Source: Planctomycetota bacterium
Lineage (GTDB): Bacteria > Planctomycetota > UBA1135 > GCA-002686595
Length of the DNA stretch: 19,027 nucleotides
Direction: 5' to 3'
NCBI GenBank assembly: GCA_022447405.1
Contig: JAKVCE010000010.1
Coordinates: forward strand, 1 to 19,027
A program made the translations under genes and the position numbers. The notes under the pieces are model-generated. The model was not told where the DNA came from and did no database searches. It saw only the letters and a program-made list of their open reading frames with translations. Numbering within the stretch: position 1 is the stretch's first letter; each line of letters begins with the position of its first letter. Below are positions 1-7,719 of this stretch, piece by piece.

Positions 1-2281
1 GCTTGAAGCCGTCGTTCTCCATGAGCTCTAGGAAGAGCTCACGCGCGTAGTAGCTCCCGAGGTTCGGGTCGAAGAGGCGGGTGAGGGAGTTGGCGGTCAC
101 CGGCCCGCCGAAGAGCCCGAGGCCGAAGTCGGTGTCATAGAGGAGCCAGCGCCACTTCCCGCCGTCCTCCTGAGGGCGCCAGAACTTCATGTTGTTCTGA
201 GGCCAGTCCGTGTTGTTCGCCCAGATCTGGTGGGTGAAGTAGTGGGCGTAGTTGTCCACGTCGACCATGGAAGCGATCACGTCGAAGTGGGCGTCGTCGC
301 TCATGTCGTGGCTGCGGAGGTAATCGAGCATCTCCTGGTAGTGCTCTGCGGAGCCATCGATCACGCTCATGTTGTGCTGCAAGATGTCGACCTTGTCAGG
401 GTCGACGCCGTGGTGGTACGCGAGGTACTCGTCATCCTGGCGCTCGCGAATCGCCATGAGCCCCCAGTACTCGCCGTTTAGGTAGACGACCGTCGGGCGA
501 TAGGCCATGTCATCGATCCCGGTGCCGCGGCTCGCGGTGTGGGTGATGGGGTCCCTGCAGCTGCCAAAGTAGAAGTCGTTCCCGGAGTTGCGGATGATCA
601 GGGATTGGTACTCATCGTTCTCGACGTCATCAAAGAACGCGTAGTCCATGTCACCGTCGCCATAGCCGCCGCGCGCCATGAGGCGCATGCTCTTTTGAGG
701 CAGAGTCCTTGAGAACCCGCCGTGGATCTTCGTGCCGACGTCCATGGCGAGCTCGCGCGCGCCGTCTTCCTCGAAGAACTCGATGTGGAGAGGGCGCTCC
801 CAGTCATTCCAGAAGTTCGCGCCGTCAAACCAAGGGCCGCCCGCAGCGTTCGGCCCGAGGACGTAGATCCCTGTCTCGGGGTCCCAGAGGTTGTCCGGCT
901 CCGTGACCAGCGAAAAGATGGGCAGCTCACCCAGCGGCGCTGCGTCAACCAGATAGGTGTCGGTGGAGATTGGGCTCGGCCAGAGCCCCGGCATGAAGGA
1001 GCGTGAGCGGACGACGGTCGCCCCCTGGTCTGAGGCCTGGATCGCGCCAGCGTAGAGGGTCGATTGCTCGTCGGGCTCCGTGCAGTCGAGGGTGTACCGG
1101 ATCTCCGCTACGGGGTCCGTGCTGCTGAGGGTGACGCTCACCGACGTCGCGCTCATCTGTCCTTCAGGGCTCGCGCTGACGAGAGGCGCGTAGCCCGGTC
1201 TCCCCTCGCGCGTGTTCTGGGCTCCAGGAGTTGGCTCAAGGAAGTGGAGCGGGTCAGGGCCAGCGATATCTGAGTGACCGAATGACGTGTTGGCGTAGAG
1301 CTGTGGGAAGCGGAGGTGGTCCACCGTCGAGCCTGTTGCGTTCGAGAGGACGAGCACCTCTCCCTCTGCTGAGAGCTTGAAGTTGGTGTGTAGGGTGTGG
1401 TCATCCTCTGTGCCCTTGAACAGCAGGGCGGGGTTGGGGACTTCGCCGGTTGGGCTCTCGGTCGACCCTGTGAGGAACATGGAGATGCTGAGGTCGTCGG
1501 AGGCGTGGGACCCGTTGTGAGCTTGGACGGAGAGGACGTTCTCTCCTGGGCGCAGGATGGAGGAGAACGACGTGAGCTGCTGGTAAGGGAGCTGAATGCC
1601 TTGGTAGAGGAGCGCCTCGTGCGCGCCCGAGGCCAAGGTCCCGGCGGGGACGTGCGTGCCCGGCGGGCTGGGCATGTTCTCACGCGCGATCTCGTGTCCG
1701 TTGAGGTACGCGACGTAGCCGTCGTCATAGTCCACATGGAGGAAGAGGGCCGACAGGCTCCGCGCGAGCTTTCGCTCGACCTTGAATCGGTGTCTGACAT
1801 AGACGGTGTTCGCGTTGACGACGGTGGCGTCGTCATCGTCACCGAAGCCGAAGCCGCTGGGACCTGCCCTCCAGCTGGAGTCATCGAAGTTGACGTCTCG
1901 CCAAGTTGCCGGCGGCTCTGTGTTGCCATCGATGTATGTGGCGATCGATCCCTGCTCGACAAAGGTGTGGTAGTGGGGCCCGACGGGTCGATCCATCCCC
2001 CTCCCAGAAGCCCAGAGGAGGAGACCTTGTTGGGCTGGCAATGACACGGGCGGGAGCGTCCAAGCCTCTGGGTCATCGGGGTCATCGGAGAGGTGCCACC
2101 CGGTCAGGTCCACCGCCTCTGCGCCGTGGTTCCAGAGCTCGATCCAATCCGAGGACTCGCCGTCTTCATCGTCGATGAGGTCGATGTTGGAGGCGCACAC
2201 CTCGTTGATTGTGACCTGCGCGCTCGCGAGTGCGGGCGCAGCCATGAGCAGACTGAGCGTTGAGAGCGTGCTGAGCTTCAC
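1..2281 (-). CDS. CotH-kinase / lamin-tail-domain exported protein, copy 1 (3' end outside window)
   Basis: Secreted protein related to the spore-coat kinase CotH; about 760 residues are visible and the C-terminus lies beyond the left edge. I chose the GTG at 2281 because it gives a 22-residue signal peptide (ending ALASAQ) exactly as long as that of the paralogue upstream. An ATG at 2317 would add 12 residues (MANSKERTYARS). Visible order: signal peptide; first half of a lamin-tail domain (SDWIELWNHG); an inserted galactose-binding-like module (FDDSSW...VDYDDGYVAYLNG); second half of the lamin-tail domain (LHTNFKLSAEGE); a chitobiase-C-terminal-like module (IRYTLDCTEP); then the CotH domain with GTKIHGGFSR, YLNGEYWGLMAIRER and LLYDTDFG, the last carrying the likely metal-binding aspartates. 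It lies 52 nt downstream of copy 2 on the same strand. CotH-type proteins phosphorylate proteins in Bacillus; the substrate here is unknown. Family assignment is firm, function is not. Confidence 0.9.
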   Translation of the reverse strand, partial: MKLSTLSTLSLLMAAPALASAQVTINEVCASNIDLIDDEDGESSDWIELWNHGAEAVDLTGWHLSDDPDDPEAWTLPPVSLPAQQGLLLWASGRGMDRPVGPHYHTFVEQGSIATYIDGNTEPPATWRDVNFDDSSWRAGPSGFGFGDDDDATVVNANTVYVRHRFKVERKLARSLSALFLHVDYDDGYVAYLNGHEIARENMPSPPGTHVPAGTLASGAHEALLYQGIQLPYQQLTSFSSILRPGENVLSVQAHNGSHASDDLSISMFLTGSTESPTGEVPNPALLFKGTEDDHTLHTNFKLSAEGEVLVLSNATGSTVDHLRFPQLYANTSFGHSDIAGPDPLHFLEPTPGAQNTREGRPGYAPLVSASPEGQMSATSVSVTLSSTDPVAEIRYTLDCTEPDEQSTLYAGAIQASDQGATVVRSRSFMPGLWPSPISTDTYLVDAAPLGELPIFSLVTEPDNLWDPETGIYVLGPNAAGGPWFDGANFWNDWERPLHIEFFEEDGARELAMDVGTKIHGGFSRTLPQKSMRLMARGGYGDGDMDYAFFDDVENDEYQSLIIRNSGNDFYFGSCRDPITHTASRGTGIDDMAYRPTVVYLNGEYWGLMAIRERQDDEYLAYHHGVDPDKVDILQHNMSVIDGSAEHYQEMLDYLRSHDMSDDAHFDVIASMVDVDNYAHYFTHQIWANNTDWPQNNMKFWRPQEDGGKWRWLLYDTDFGLGLFGGPVTANSLTRLFDPNLGSYYARELFLELMENDGFK

Positions 2282-2287
2282 ACTTCG

Positions 2288-2293
2288 AGCATA
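2288..2293 (-). promoter_or_regulatory. -10-like TATGCT six bases before the CotH copy 1 GTG
   Basis: On the minus strand TATGCT is followed by six bases and then the GTG start. The paralogue has TATACT at the same distance from its ATG. A start site about 7 nt after such a hexamer would fall on the start codon, so the message could be leaderless. No Shine-Dalgarno-like sequence is seen here. No good -35 was found, so this is a suggestion only. Confidence 0.3.
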
Positions 2294-2333
2294 AGTCCGT
2301 TCTTTGGAGTTCGCCATCTGAGGTGCGCTCAGC

Positions 2334-5300
2334 TCAGGGTGAGACGCTGTTCTTCTCGCCGGGTGTTCCGCCAAAGACGTTTGACTCTTCCCATGAGCTC
2401 GCGAGGGAGTTGTCTGAGGCTGAGCTCACGAGCTCGAGGGTGGGGCCGCCGCCATCTGGTCCGGTAGGCCAAGGGAGCGAATCGTCGTACTCAACGAAGT
2501 CGTGTAAGCCGCTCGGGCTGTGGAGTTCGATGCGCTCTCCTCCTCCTGCGAGCCCGAACCCGAGGCCTCCGATCGCGTTCGTGACGGCGGGGTACTCGGC
2601 GGAGAAGGCGGCGAGGTCCCTGCAGAAGACCAGGTAGCCGGCGCCAGGGATCGTCGTCCCCTTGGGGATCGGGAAGGTGCTGTTCTCGTCACGAAGCTCC
2701 CAACCGTCGAGAGAGATGGGGGAGAGGCTCGCGTTGTGCAGCTCCACCCAGTCGCCGGTGTCCGCGCTGCGCGGCGCGTTGTACTGCAGCTCATTCAGGA
2801 CGACGTTCTCACCGCCGCCTGTCGGTGTGAAGACAGCCACCAGGCTGACGTCGGTGGTCGCGTCGAGCTCGATCGTGGGCGTCTGGGGGACGGAGCCACC
2901 GAACGGGGGCGGGATCGTCCAACCAGAGAAGGCGTAGCCGCTGCTCGGGACGGCTTTGAGGGTCATCGGCACGCCGAGGAAGTAGGTCCCGATGAAGGGC
3001 TCGTCGACGTCGATTGCGGTGAGCTCGACGTGCCCTGCGTCCGGAGGCTGGACGTCCAGGCCGAGCGTGTAGTAGCCAGAGAGACCGAACTGAATTCGGA
3101 CGTGATGCCTGCAGTTGGAGACTCGGTTCGCGACGAACGATCGAACGACGGACATGTTGCCCTGCCAGCCGCTGTAGCTGCCGCCCCACTTGGAGAGGTG
3201 GGCGGGCATGTCCTGGATCAGCGCGTCCTCCACCTCGTCCACCACGGGCAAGAGCACCTGCGATGACTGCGAGGTGTTCAAGAGGTCTGCGTAGACGTTG
3301 ATGAACTCCTCCTCAAAGGACTCATTGTCCATGAGGTTGACGAAGAGCTGCGTGTACCACTCGTTCGGGTTGAAGAGCCTAGACAGGGAGTTGGTCGTGT
3401 AAGGCCCGCCCCAGTAGCCCAGGCCGAAGTCCGTGTCGTAGAGGAGCCAGCGCCACTTCCCGTTCGTACGCTGCGGCCGCCAGAACTTGATGTTGTTCTG
3501 GGGCCAGTCCGTGTTGCAGGCCCAGACCTGGTGGGCGACGTACTTGGCGTAGTTGTGCGTGTCCATCATCGACGCGACCACCGCGTAGTGCTCGTCGTCA
3601 GCGAGGTCGTTCTGCACGGCGTAGTCGAGCATCTCGTAGTAGTGGTCCGAGGATCCCTCGACGGCGTTCCCACCGAACTCCAAGAGGTCGACCCTGTCGG
3701 GGTCGACGTCGTGGTGGTTGGCGAGGTAGTTCTCGTCATTCCGCTCTCTGATCCCCATGAAGCCCCAGTACTCGCCGTTCAAGTAGACGAGGGTCGGGCG
3801 ATAGGCGAGGTCATCTACGTCTGTCCCCGCGCTCGCGAGGTGGATGAGCGGGTCTCTGCAGTTGGCGACCAGGTAGTCGTTCCCCGAGTTCCGGAGGACC
3901 AGGACCTTGAAGTCATCTGTCGCGACGTCATCGAAGAAGGCGTGCTTGATCGAGTCCTCTCCGTATCCCCCGCGCGCGATCAACCTCAGGCTCTTCTGCG
4001 GGTGGGTGCGTGAGTAGTTGCCGTGGATCTTTGTGCCGAGGTCCATGCCGAGCTCTCGCTCGCCGTCAGCCTCGAAGAACTCAGCGTGCAGGGGCTTCTC
4101 CCAGTCATTCCAGAAGTTGGCGCCGAAGTACCAGGGCCCGCCGCCTGCGTTGGGGCCGAGCACGTGGATCCCAGTCTCCCAGTCCCAGAGGTTGTCGGGC
4201 TCCGTGACGAGGGAGAACACCGGGAGCTCGCCTACAGGCCCCGCGCCGATGAGGTAGGTGTTCGTGCAGATGGGGCCGGGCCAGAGCCCTTCTTGGAAGG
4301 CGCGCGCGCGGAGCACGGTCCCGTTCGGGGCGCCGCCTAGGGCGATGACCGGTCCGGTCACCTGGAGGTCGAGCTCGTTGGGCTCCGTGCAATCCGTCGT
4401 GTAGCGCATCACAGGGGCTCCCTCTTCAGCGCTGAAGGTCACGCTGATGAAGCCGCTGTCGACCATCTGGCCCTCAGGGCTGGCGCTCACAGCGGGCGCG
4501 TATCCGGGGCGCCCCTCGGTCGTGTTGGCCGCGGCAGGAGTCGGCTCTTGGTAGTGCAGCAACGGGCTGCCTGTGCCCGGCGCTCCAGAGCGACCAAAGC
4601 TCGTGTTCGCGTAGACATGTGGTGTCTCAACGGAGTCAGCGATGTTGCCCGATGGGTCAGTGAGGACGAGCTCTTCGCCCGAAGCGGAGAGCTTGAAGCT
4701 GGTGTGGAGCGGGAAGTTCGAGCTCTTGTCCTTAAAGATGAGGGACGGGTTCGGGAGCTCTCCGACCGGCGCATAGGTCGTCGCCGTCAAGAAGGCGATC
4801 AGGCTCATGTCCGAAGAGGTGGCGTTGACGTTGTGGACTTGGATGGCGAGGACGTTGGTCCCTGGGCGCAGGCGCCGCGACAAGGGCGCTAAGCGACGCG
4901 CCTCGAGTTTCTGTCCTTGGTAGAGGATCGCCTCATGATCTATCGGCGCGTAGGTGTCGTGGGGGACGTGTGAGCCGGGCGCGCCCAAGAGGTTCTCTCG
5001 CGCGACCTCTTGGCCGTTCAGGTGAGCCACGTACGCGTCGTCGTAGTCCACGTGCAGGTAGAGCCCGTCGAGGATTCGGAGGAACTTCGCCTCGAGCTCG
5101 AACTCAAAGCGCAGGTACACAGAGCCGGCTTGTACGAAGGTCGCGTCGTCCCCGTCTCCGTAACCGAAGCCGCTCTGTCCGGTGGACCACGCGGAGTCGT
5201 CGAAGCCGACGTCGTGCCAGGTCGCAGGGGGCTCCTGCGTGCCGACGAAGTAGGACGCGGTGTCTCCCTGCGTCACGAGGGGGTGGTAGCGGGCGGACAC

Positions 5301-5597
5301 GGGCTCGCTTGAGCCCTTGCCAGACGCCCAGACCAGGAGACGCTCGTTGGGGGACAAGGTTGTGTCCGGCAGCCCCCACTTCCTCGGCTGGTCCGCGTCA
5401 TCCGAGAGGCACCATCCGCGCAGGTCTACCGTCGCTCCCCCGTGGTTCCAGAGCTCGATCCAGTCAGAGGAATCTCCCTCCTCATCGAGGATGACGTCGA
5501 TGTTGGAGGGGCAGACCTCAGAGATAGAGACTTGGGCGCTCGCAGGGAGTCCAGCGAGACAGGGCGCGGTCAAGAGGAGGGCGATCTTCAGGTGCAT
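2334..5597 (-). CDS. CotH-kinase / lamin-tail-domain exported protein, copy 2 (complete)
   Basis: Complete 1087-residue secreted protein. Order: signal peptide 1-21 (LPASA/Q); lamin-tail domain beginning about 24 (DSSDWIELWNHG) and resuming about 275-340 (LHTSFKLSASGEELVL); between them a galactose-binding-like module 108-272 (FDDSAW, HVDYDDAYVAHLNG); chitobiase-C-terminal-like module about 368-450 (MRYTTDCTEP); CotH kinase domain about 455-840 with GTKIHGNYSR (521-530), LVYLNGEYWG (603-612), IRERND (616-621) and LLYDTDFG (718-725); a short bacterial-repeat-like module about 845-925 (VPMTLKAVPSSGYAFSGW); and a second lamin-tail domain about 930-1085. The family link (CotH phosphotransferase, DxDxG-type metal site) is well supported. 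Lamin-tail and carbohydrate-binding modules suggest a surface or matrix location. The natural substrate, and how an exported kinase would obtain a nucleotide, are unknown. It begins 39 nt after the stop of the binding-protein gene and is followed by its paralogue. Confidence 0.92.
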   Translation of the reverse strand: MHLKIALLLTAPCLAGLPASAQVSISEVCPSNIDVILDEEGDSSDWIELWNHGGATVDLRGWCLSDDADQPRKWGLPDTTLSPNERLLVWASGKGSSEPVSARYHPLVTQGDTASYFVGTQEPPATWHDVGFDDSAWSTGQSGFGYGDGDDATFVQAGSVYLRFEFELEAKFLRILDGLYLHVDYDDAYVAHLNGQEVARENLLGAPGSHVPHDTYAPIDHEAILYQGQKLEARRLAPLSRRLRPGTNVLAIQVHNVNATSSDMSLIAFLTATTYAPVGELPNPSLIFKDKSSNFPLHTSFKLSASGEELVLTDPSGNIADSVETPHVYANTSFGRSGAPGTGSPLLHYQEPTPAAANTTEGRPGYAPAVSASPEGQMVDSGFISVTFSAEEGAPVMRYTTDCTEPNELDLQVTGPVIALGGAPNGTVLRARAFQEGLWPGPICTNTYLIGAGPVGELPVFSLVTEPDNLWDWETGIHVLGPNAGGGPWYFGANFWNDWEKPLHAEFFEADGERELGMDLGTKIHGNYSRTHPQKSLRLIARGGYGEDSIKHAFFDDVATDDFKVLVLRNSGNDYLVANCRDPLIHLASAGTDVDDLAYRPTLVYLNGEYWGFMGIRERNDENYLANHHDVDPDRVDLLEFGGNAVEGSSDHYYEMLDYAVQNDLADDEHYAVVASMMDTHNYAKYVAHQVWACNTDWPQNNIKFWRPQRTNGKWRWLLYDTDFGLGYWGGPYTTNSLSRLFNPNEWYTQLFVNLMDNESFEEEFINVYADLLNTSQSSQVLLPVVDEVEDALIQDMPAHLSKWGGSYSGWQGNMSVVRSFVANRVSNCRHHVRIQFGLSGYYTLGLDVQPPDAGHVELTAIDVDEPFIGTYFLGVPMTLKAVPSSGYAFSGWTIPPPFGGSVPQTPTIELDATTDVSLVAVFTPTGGGENVVLNELQYNAPRSADTGDWVELHNASLSPISLDGWELRDENSTFPIPKGTTIPGAGYLVFCRDLAAFSAEYPAVTNAIGGLGFGLAGGGERIELHSPSGLHDFVEYDDSLPWPTGPDGGGPTLELVSSASDNSLASSWEESNVFGGTPGEKNSVSP

Positions 5598-5603
5598 CCC
5601 CCA

Positions 5604-5609
5604 AGTATA
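5604..5609 (-). promoter_or_regulatory. -10-like TATACT six bases before the CotH copy 2 ATG
   Basis: The 39-bp gap between the binding-protein stop and the CotH copy 2 start contains TATACT on the minus strand, then TGGGGG, then ATG. The hexamer matches TATAAT at five of six positions and would place the transcription start at or near the ATG. It suggests that CotH copy 2 has its own promoter despite the short gap. The -35 region is not convincing. Confidence 0.35.
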
Positions 5610-5636
5610 AACCCACCCCGCGAGAGCGGTTGACGC

Positions 5637-6560
5637 TCACTTGTGGATGTCCGGCAGAGCGTCTACGGAGGCGCTCAAGTGCTCTGCGGCGGTGAGCAGG
5701 TGTTGTGAGTTCGCGCTGAACAGCGTGGACGGCAGGGTGACGATGTGGTCGTGCCTCACGGCCTTCAGGCCTTGGATCAGCTCGTCCTCGCGCAAGAACT
5801 CGATGCTCGGGGTGAGGCCGCTGACGCTCCCGGCGACGATGAGGACGTCGGGGTCGAGCACGAGGAGCCGCTCGACGTCGATCTGGTAGTCCATCTCATA
5901 GCCGTCCTCGGCGCCGGCGTTCTGCATCCCTGCGAGCTGGATCATGAGGTCAAGAGATGAGCCCGCGCCCGTAGTCCAGACGCCAGAGCCGAGGTTGGTG
6001 TAGGTGAGCGCGCGCAGCTCCTCTCGGCGCGTGTCAGCCCGGAGGCGCTCAAGCCTCGTCTGCATCTCTCGCGCGAGCGCCTCACCGCGCTCGGTCTCAC
6101 CGAGGAGCTCGGAGATCTGGCGGACGTCAGAGATCACCGCCTCGACGGTCTTGGGATAGGTGAGGCTGTAGACCGGCACGCCTGCCTTCCTCAGCACCCT
6201 CGTCGTGTCGAGCTCCTGGTAGACGTGCCCGATCACGAGGTCGGGTGAGAGGGCGAGGAGGCTCTCACCGACGTAGTGGGTGAACGTGGGCACCTCGGCT
6301 GGCATCCCACGCTGCGACACCTCGTGGCTGTAGGACAAGACTGTCTCGGGCAGGCCCGCGAGCCGCTCTGGCTCGATGAGGGCGAGGACGATGTCCGTGG
6401 TGCTTGATGAGGTCGGGATGACGCGCGCCGGTCGCTCTTGGAGGATGACCCGCGCGCCGTCTGGACTCTCACACTCGTAGAAGGCGTCCGCCTGCGGCGC
6501 GGGGGCCTCTTGGCGACAAGCTGAAGAGAGGAGGAGGAGGGGTAGCAGGGCTCGGGACAT
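5637..6560 (-). CDS. ABC importer substrate-binding lipoprotein (BtuF/FhuD/TroA-like)
   Basis: Periplasmic-type binding protein of 307 residues for a metal-chelate ligand (cobalamin, haem or siderophore). The start is the ATG at 6560, giving a lipoprotein signal LLLLSSAC with lipidated Cys15. The open frame continues upstream to 7202 but that part is antisense to the permease and is not real. Two lobes joined by a helix are visible: the N-lobe has RVIPTSSSTTDIVLALI (46-62) and LSPDLVIGHV (104-113), followed by the linker around YPKTVEAVISDVRQISELLG; the C-lobe has SLDLMIQLAGMQNAG (202-216) and LDPDVLIVAG (235-244). This is the usual layout of cluster A-II binding proteins. It is divergent from the permease and ATPase genes, with 106 bp between starts, and completes that importer. 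The ligand cannot be deduced from the sequence. Confidence 0.9.
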   Translation of the reverse strand: MSRALLPLLLLSSACRQEAPAPQADAFYECESPDGARVILQERPARVIPTSSSTTDIVLALIEPERLAGLPETVLSYSHEVSQRGMPAEVPTFTHYVGESLLALSPDLVIGHVYQELDTTRVLRKAGVPVYSLTYPKTVEAVISDVRQISELLGETERGEALAREMQTRLERLRADTRREELRALTYTNLGSGVWTTGAGSSLDLMIQLAGMQNAGAEDGYEMDYQIDVERLLVLDPDVLIVAGSVSGLTPSIEFLREDELIQGLKAVRHDHIVTLPSTLFSANSQHLLTAAEHLSASVDALPDIHK

Positions 6561-6586
6561 CGTGTGGAACGGTAGTAGATCAGAGG

Positions 6587-6610
6587 CCCCGCGCAAGCGC
6601 TTGGGCGGGG
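6587..6610. promoter_or_regulatory. 24-nt palindrome in the divergent importer promoter (candidate operator)
   Basis: The sequence reads CCCCGC-G-CAAGC then GCTTG-G-GCGGGG. Eleven of twelve base pairs match, the exception being G opposite G at 6593/6604. It lies 26 bp before the binding-protein ATG and 56 bp before the permease ATG. Its size and position suit a dimeric repressor controlling both directions. It does not resemble the AT-rich Fur box. A transcribed hairpin is the alternative; I see no U-tract to make it a terminator. Confidence 0.5.
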
Positions 6611-6666
6611 TGTCAGGAGTTTGAGGCGTCAGCGGGCGGCGGAATCGGTCAGAATGCGCGGCTCCC

Positions 6667-7719
6667 ATGGCCGCACGACCCCTCGCAATCCTGCTCACCT
6701 TGCTGCTCGCAGGGATCCTCGTCGCCTCTCTCGGCGTCGGGAGCACCGACGTCGTCGGGGTCGCTGACGGCGTCCGAGGCGCGCTCGCGATGTTCGGCCT
6801 GGCTGAGCCGCTCGAGCAGTACCAGGTCCTCGTCGAGCTGCGGGTGACGCGCCTCTTGGCGACGGTCGGAGTCGGCGCGGCGCTCGCGCTCTCAGGCGCG
6901 CTGCTCCAAGGGGTCTTTCGCAACGACCTCGCCTCGCCATCCATCATCGGCGTCTCCTCGGGTGCGGGCCTCGGAGCCTCGCTCGCCATCCTCGTGATCG
7001 GCGGGTACGGCCCGCGCTTCATGATCGAGAACGCCGTCGGCTTTGGTCCCGTCATCGTGACCCTCGCCGCTCTCGTCGGTGCGGCGAGCTGCGCTTGGCT
7101 CGTGACGACGCTCAGCACGGCGAACGGACGGATCTCGGTCCCCATGCTGCTCCTCGTCGGGATCGCCGTGAACGCGATCGCCGCTGGACTCCTCGCTGCC
7201 ATCCAGTCTTGGGCGCTGCGTGACTACGACGTCTCTCAAGCGCTCTTCTCTTGGGTCTTCGGTCGCCTAGAGGATCGCTCTGCCTTTCAGGTGGGGCTGC
7301 TCTGGTCCGGGCTCCTGGCCTCTGCCCTCGTGATCCCCTTCGTCGCCCTCGAGCTCGACCTCTTCGCGACCGGGGAGGAGGACGCGCGCGCGTTGGGCGT
7401 CAACACGGGTCGTGTGAAGCTCCTCGCGGTCCTCGCCGCCTCCGCCGCTGCCGCGATCGCCGTCTCGGTCGCTGGGCAGATCTCCTTCATCGGCCTCGTC
7501 GTCCCGCACGTCGTGCGCCGCATCACGACGGCCTCGCACCGCGCCGTCCTCCCGCTCTGCCTGCTGGCCGGTCCGGTGTTCCTCGCGGGCACAGAGCTCG
7601 CGCAGCGCACGCTCCTCGGCGGCGCGCACCTGCAGCCGGGCGTGACCATGTCTCTCTTGGGCGGCCCCTTCTTCCTCTTCCTCTTGGTGCGTCACCGCAG
7701 GGAGCTGCGCGCGTGGTGA
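6667..7719 (+). CDS. FecCD/BtuC-family ABC importer permease
   Basis: Inner-membrane permease of 350 residues, the usual length for FecCD/BtuC proteins. About nine to ten hydrophobic segments are apparent, from the first (ILLTLLLAGILVASLGVG) to the last (GGPFFLFLLV). Family motifs include ALSGALLQGVFRNDLASPSI (74-93; the usual RNPLA reads RNDLA here), GVSSGAGLG, the coupling-helix region ARALGVNTGRVKLL, and GQISFIGLVVPHVVRR. It should form a homodimer with two copies of the downstream ATPase and receive ligand from the divergent binding lipoprotein. The gene overlaps the ATPase gene by four bases (GTGA), which indicates translational coupling. No strong ribosome-binding site precedes the ATG. 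No TonB-dependent receptor is seen in the window. The substrate class (cobalamin, haem, ferric siderophore) is known only at family level. Confidence 0.93.
   Translation: MAARPLAILLTLLLAGILVASLGVGSTDVVGVADGVRGALAMFGLAEPLEQYQVLVELRVTRLLATVGVGAALALSGALLQGVFRNDLASPSIIGVSSGAGLGASLAILVIGGYGPRFMIENAVGFGPVIVTLAALVGAASCAWLVTTLSTANGRISVPMLLLVGIAVNAIAAGLLAAIQSWALRDYDVSQALFSWVFGRLEDRSAFQVGLLWSGLLASALVIPFVALELDLFATGEEDARALGVNTGRVKLLAVLAASAAAAIAVSVAGQISFIGLVVPHVVRRITTASHRAVLPLCLLAGPVFLAGTELAQRTLLGGAHLQPGVTMSLLGGPFFLFLLVRHRRELRAW

Noticed and set aside
1153..2085. 310-residue minus-strand open frame inside CotH copy 1
   Set aside because: It is an out-of-frame Ser/Thr/Arg-rich shadow of the CotH gene, which is supported by alignment with its paralogue.
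1..5597. Repeated sequence suggestive of a repeat array or mobile element
   Set aside because: The similarity is explained by two tandem paralogous coding genes. There is no transposase, terminal repeat or regularly spaced short repeat.
6561..6666. Cobalamin riboswitch upstream of the importer genes
   Set aside because: The region is only 106 bp and shared by two divergent genes. I find no conserved B12-box-like element, only the palindrome.
6561..7202. Long N-terminal extension of the binding-protein reading frame
   Set aside because: It is antisense to the well-supported permease gene, is Ser/Thr/Pro-Ala rich and lacks family similarity. A lipoprotein signal begins at the ATG at 6560.
7251..7715. 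N-terminal extension of the ATPase reading frame
   Set aside because: It lies over the permease in another frame and is Arg/Pro/Gly rich. The GTG at 7716 overlapping the permease stop is the natural start.
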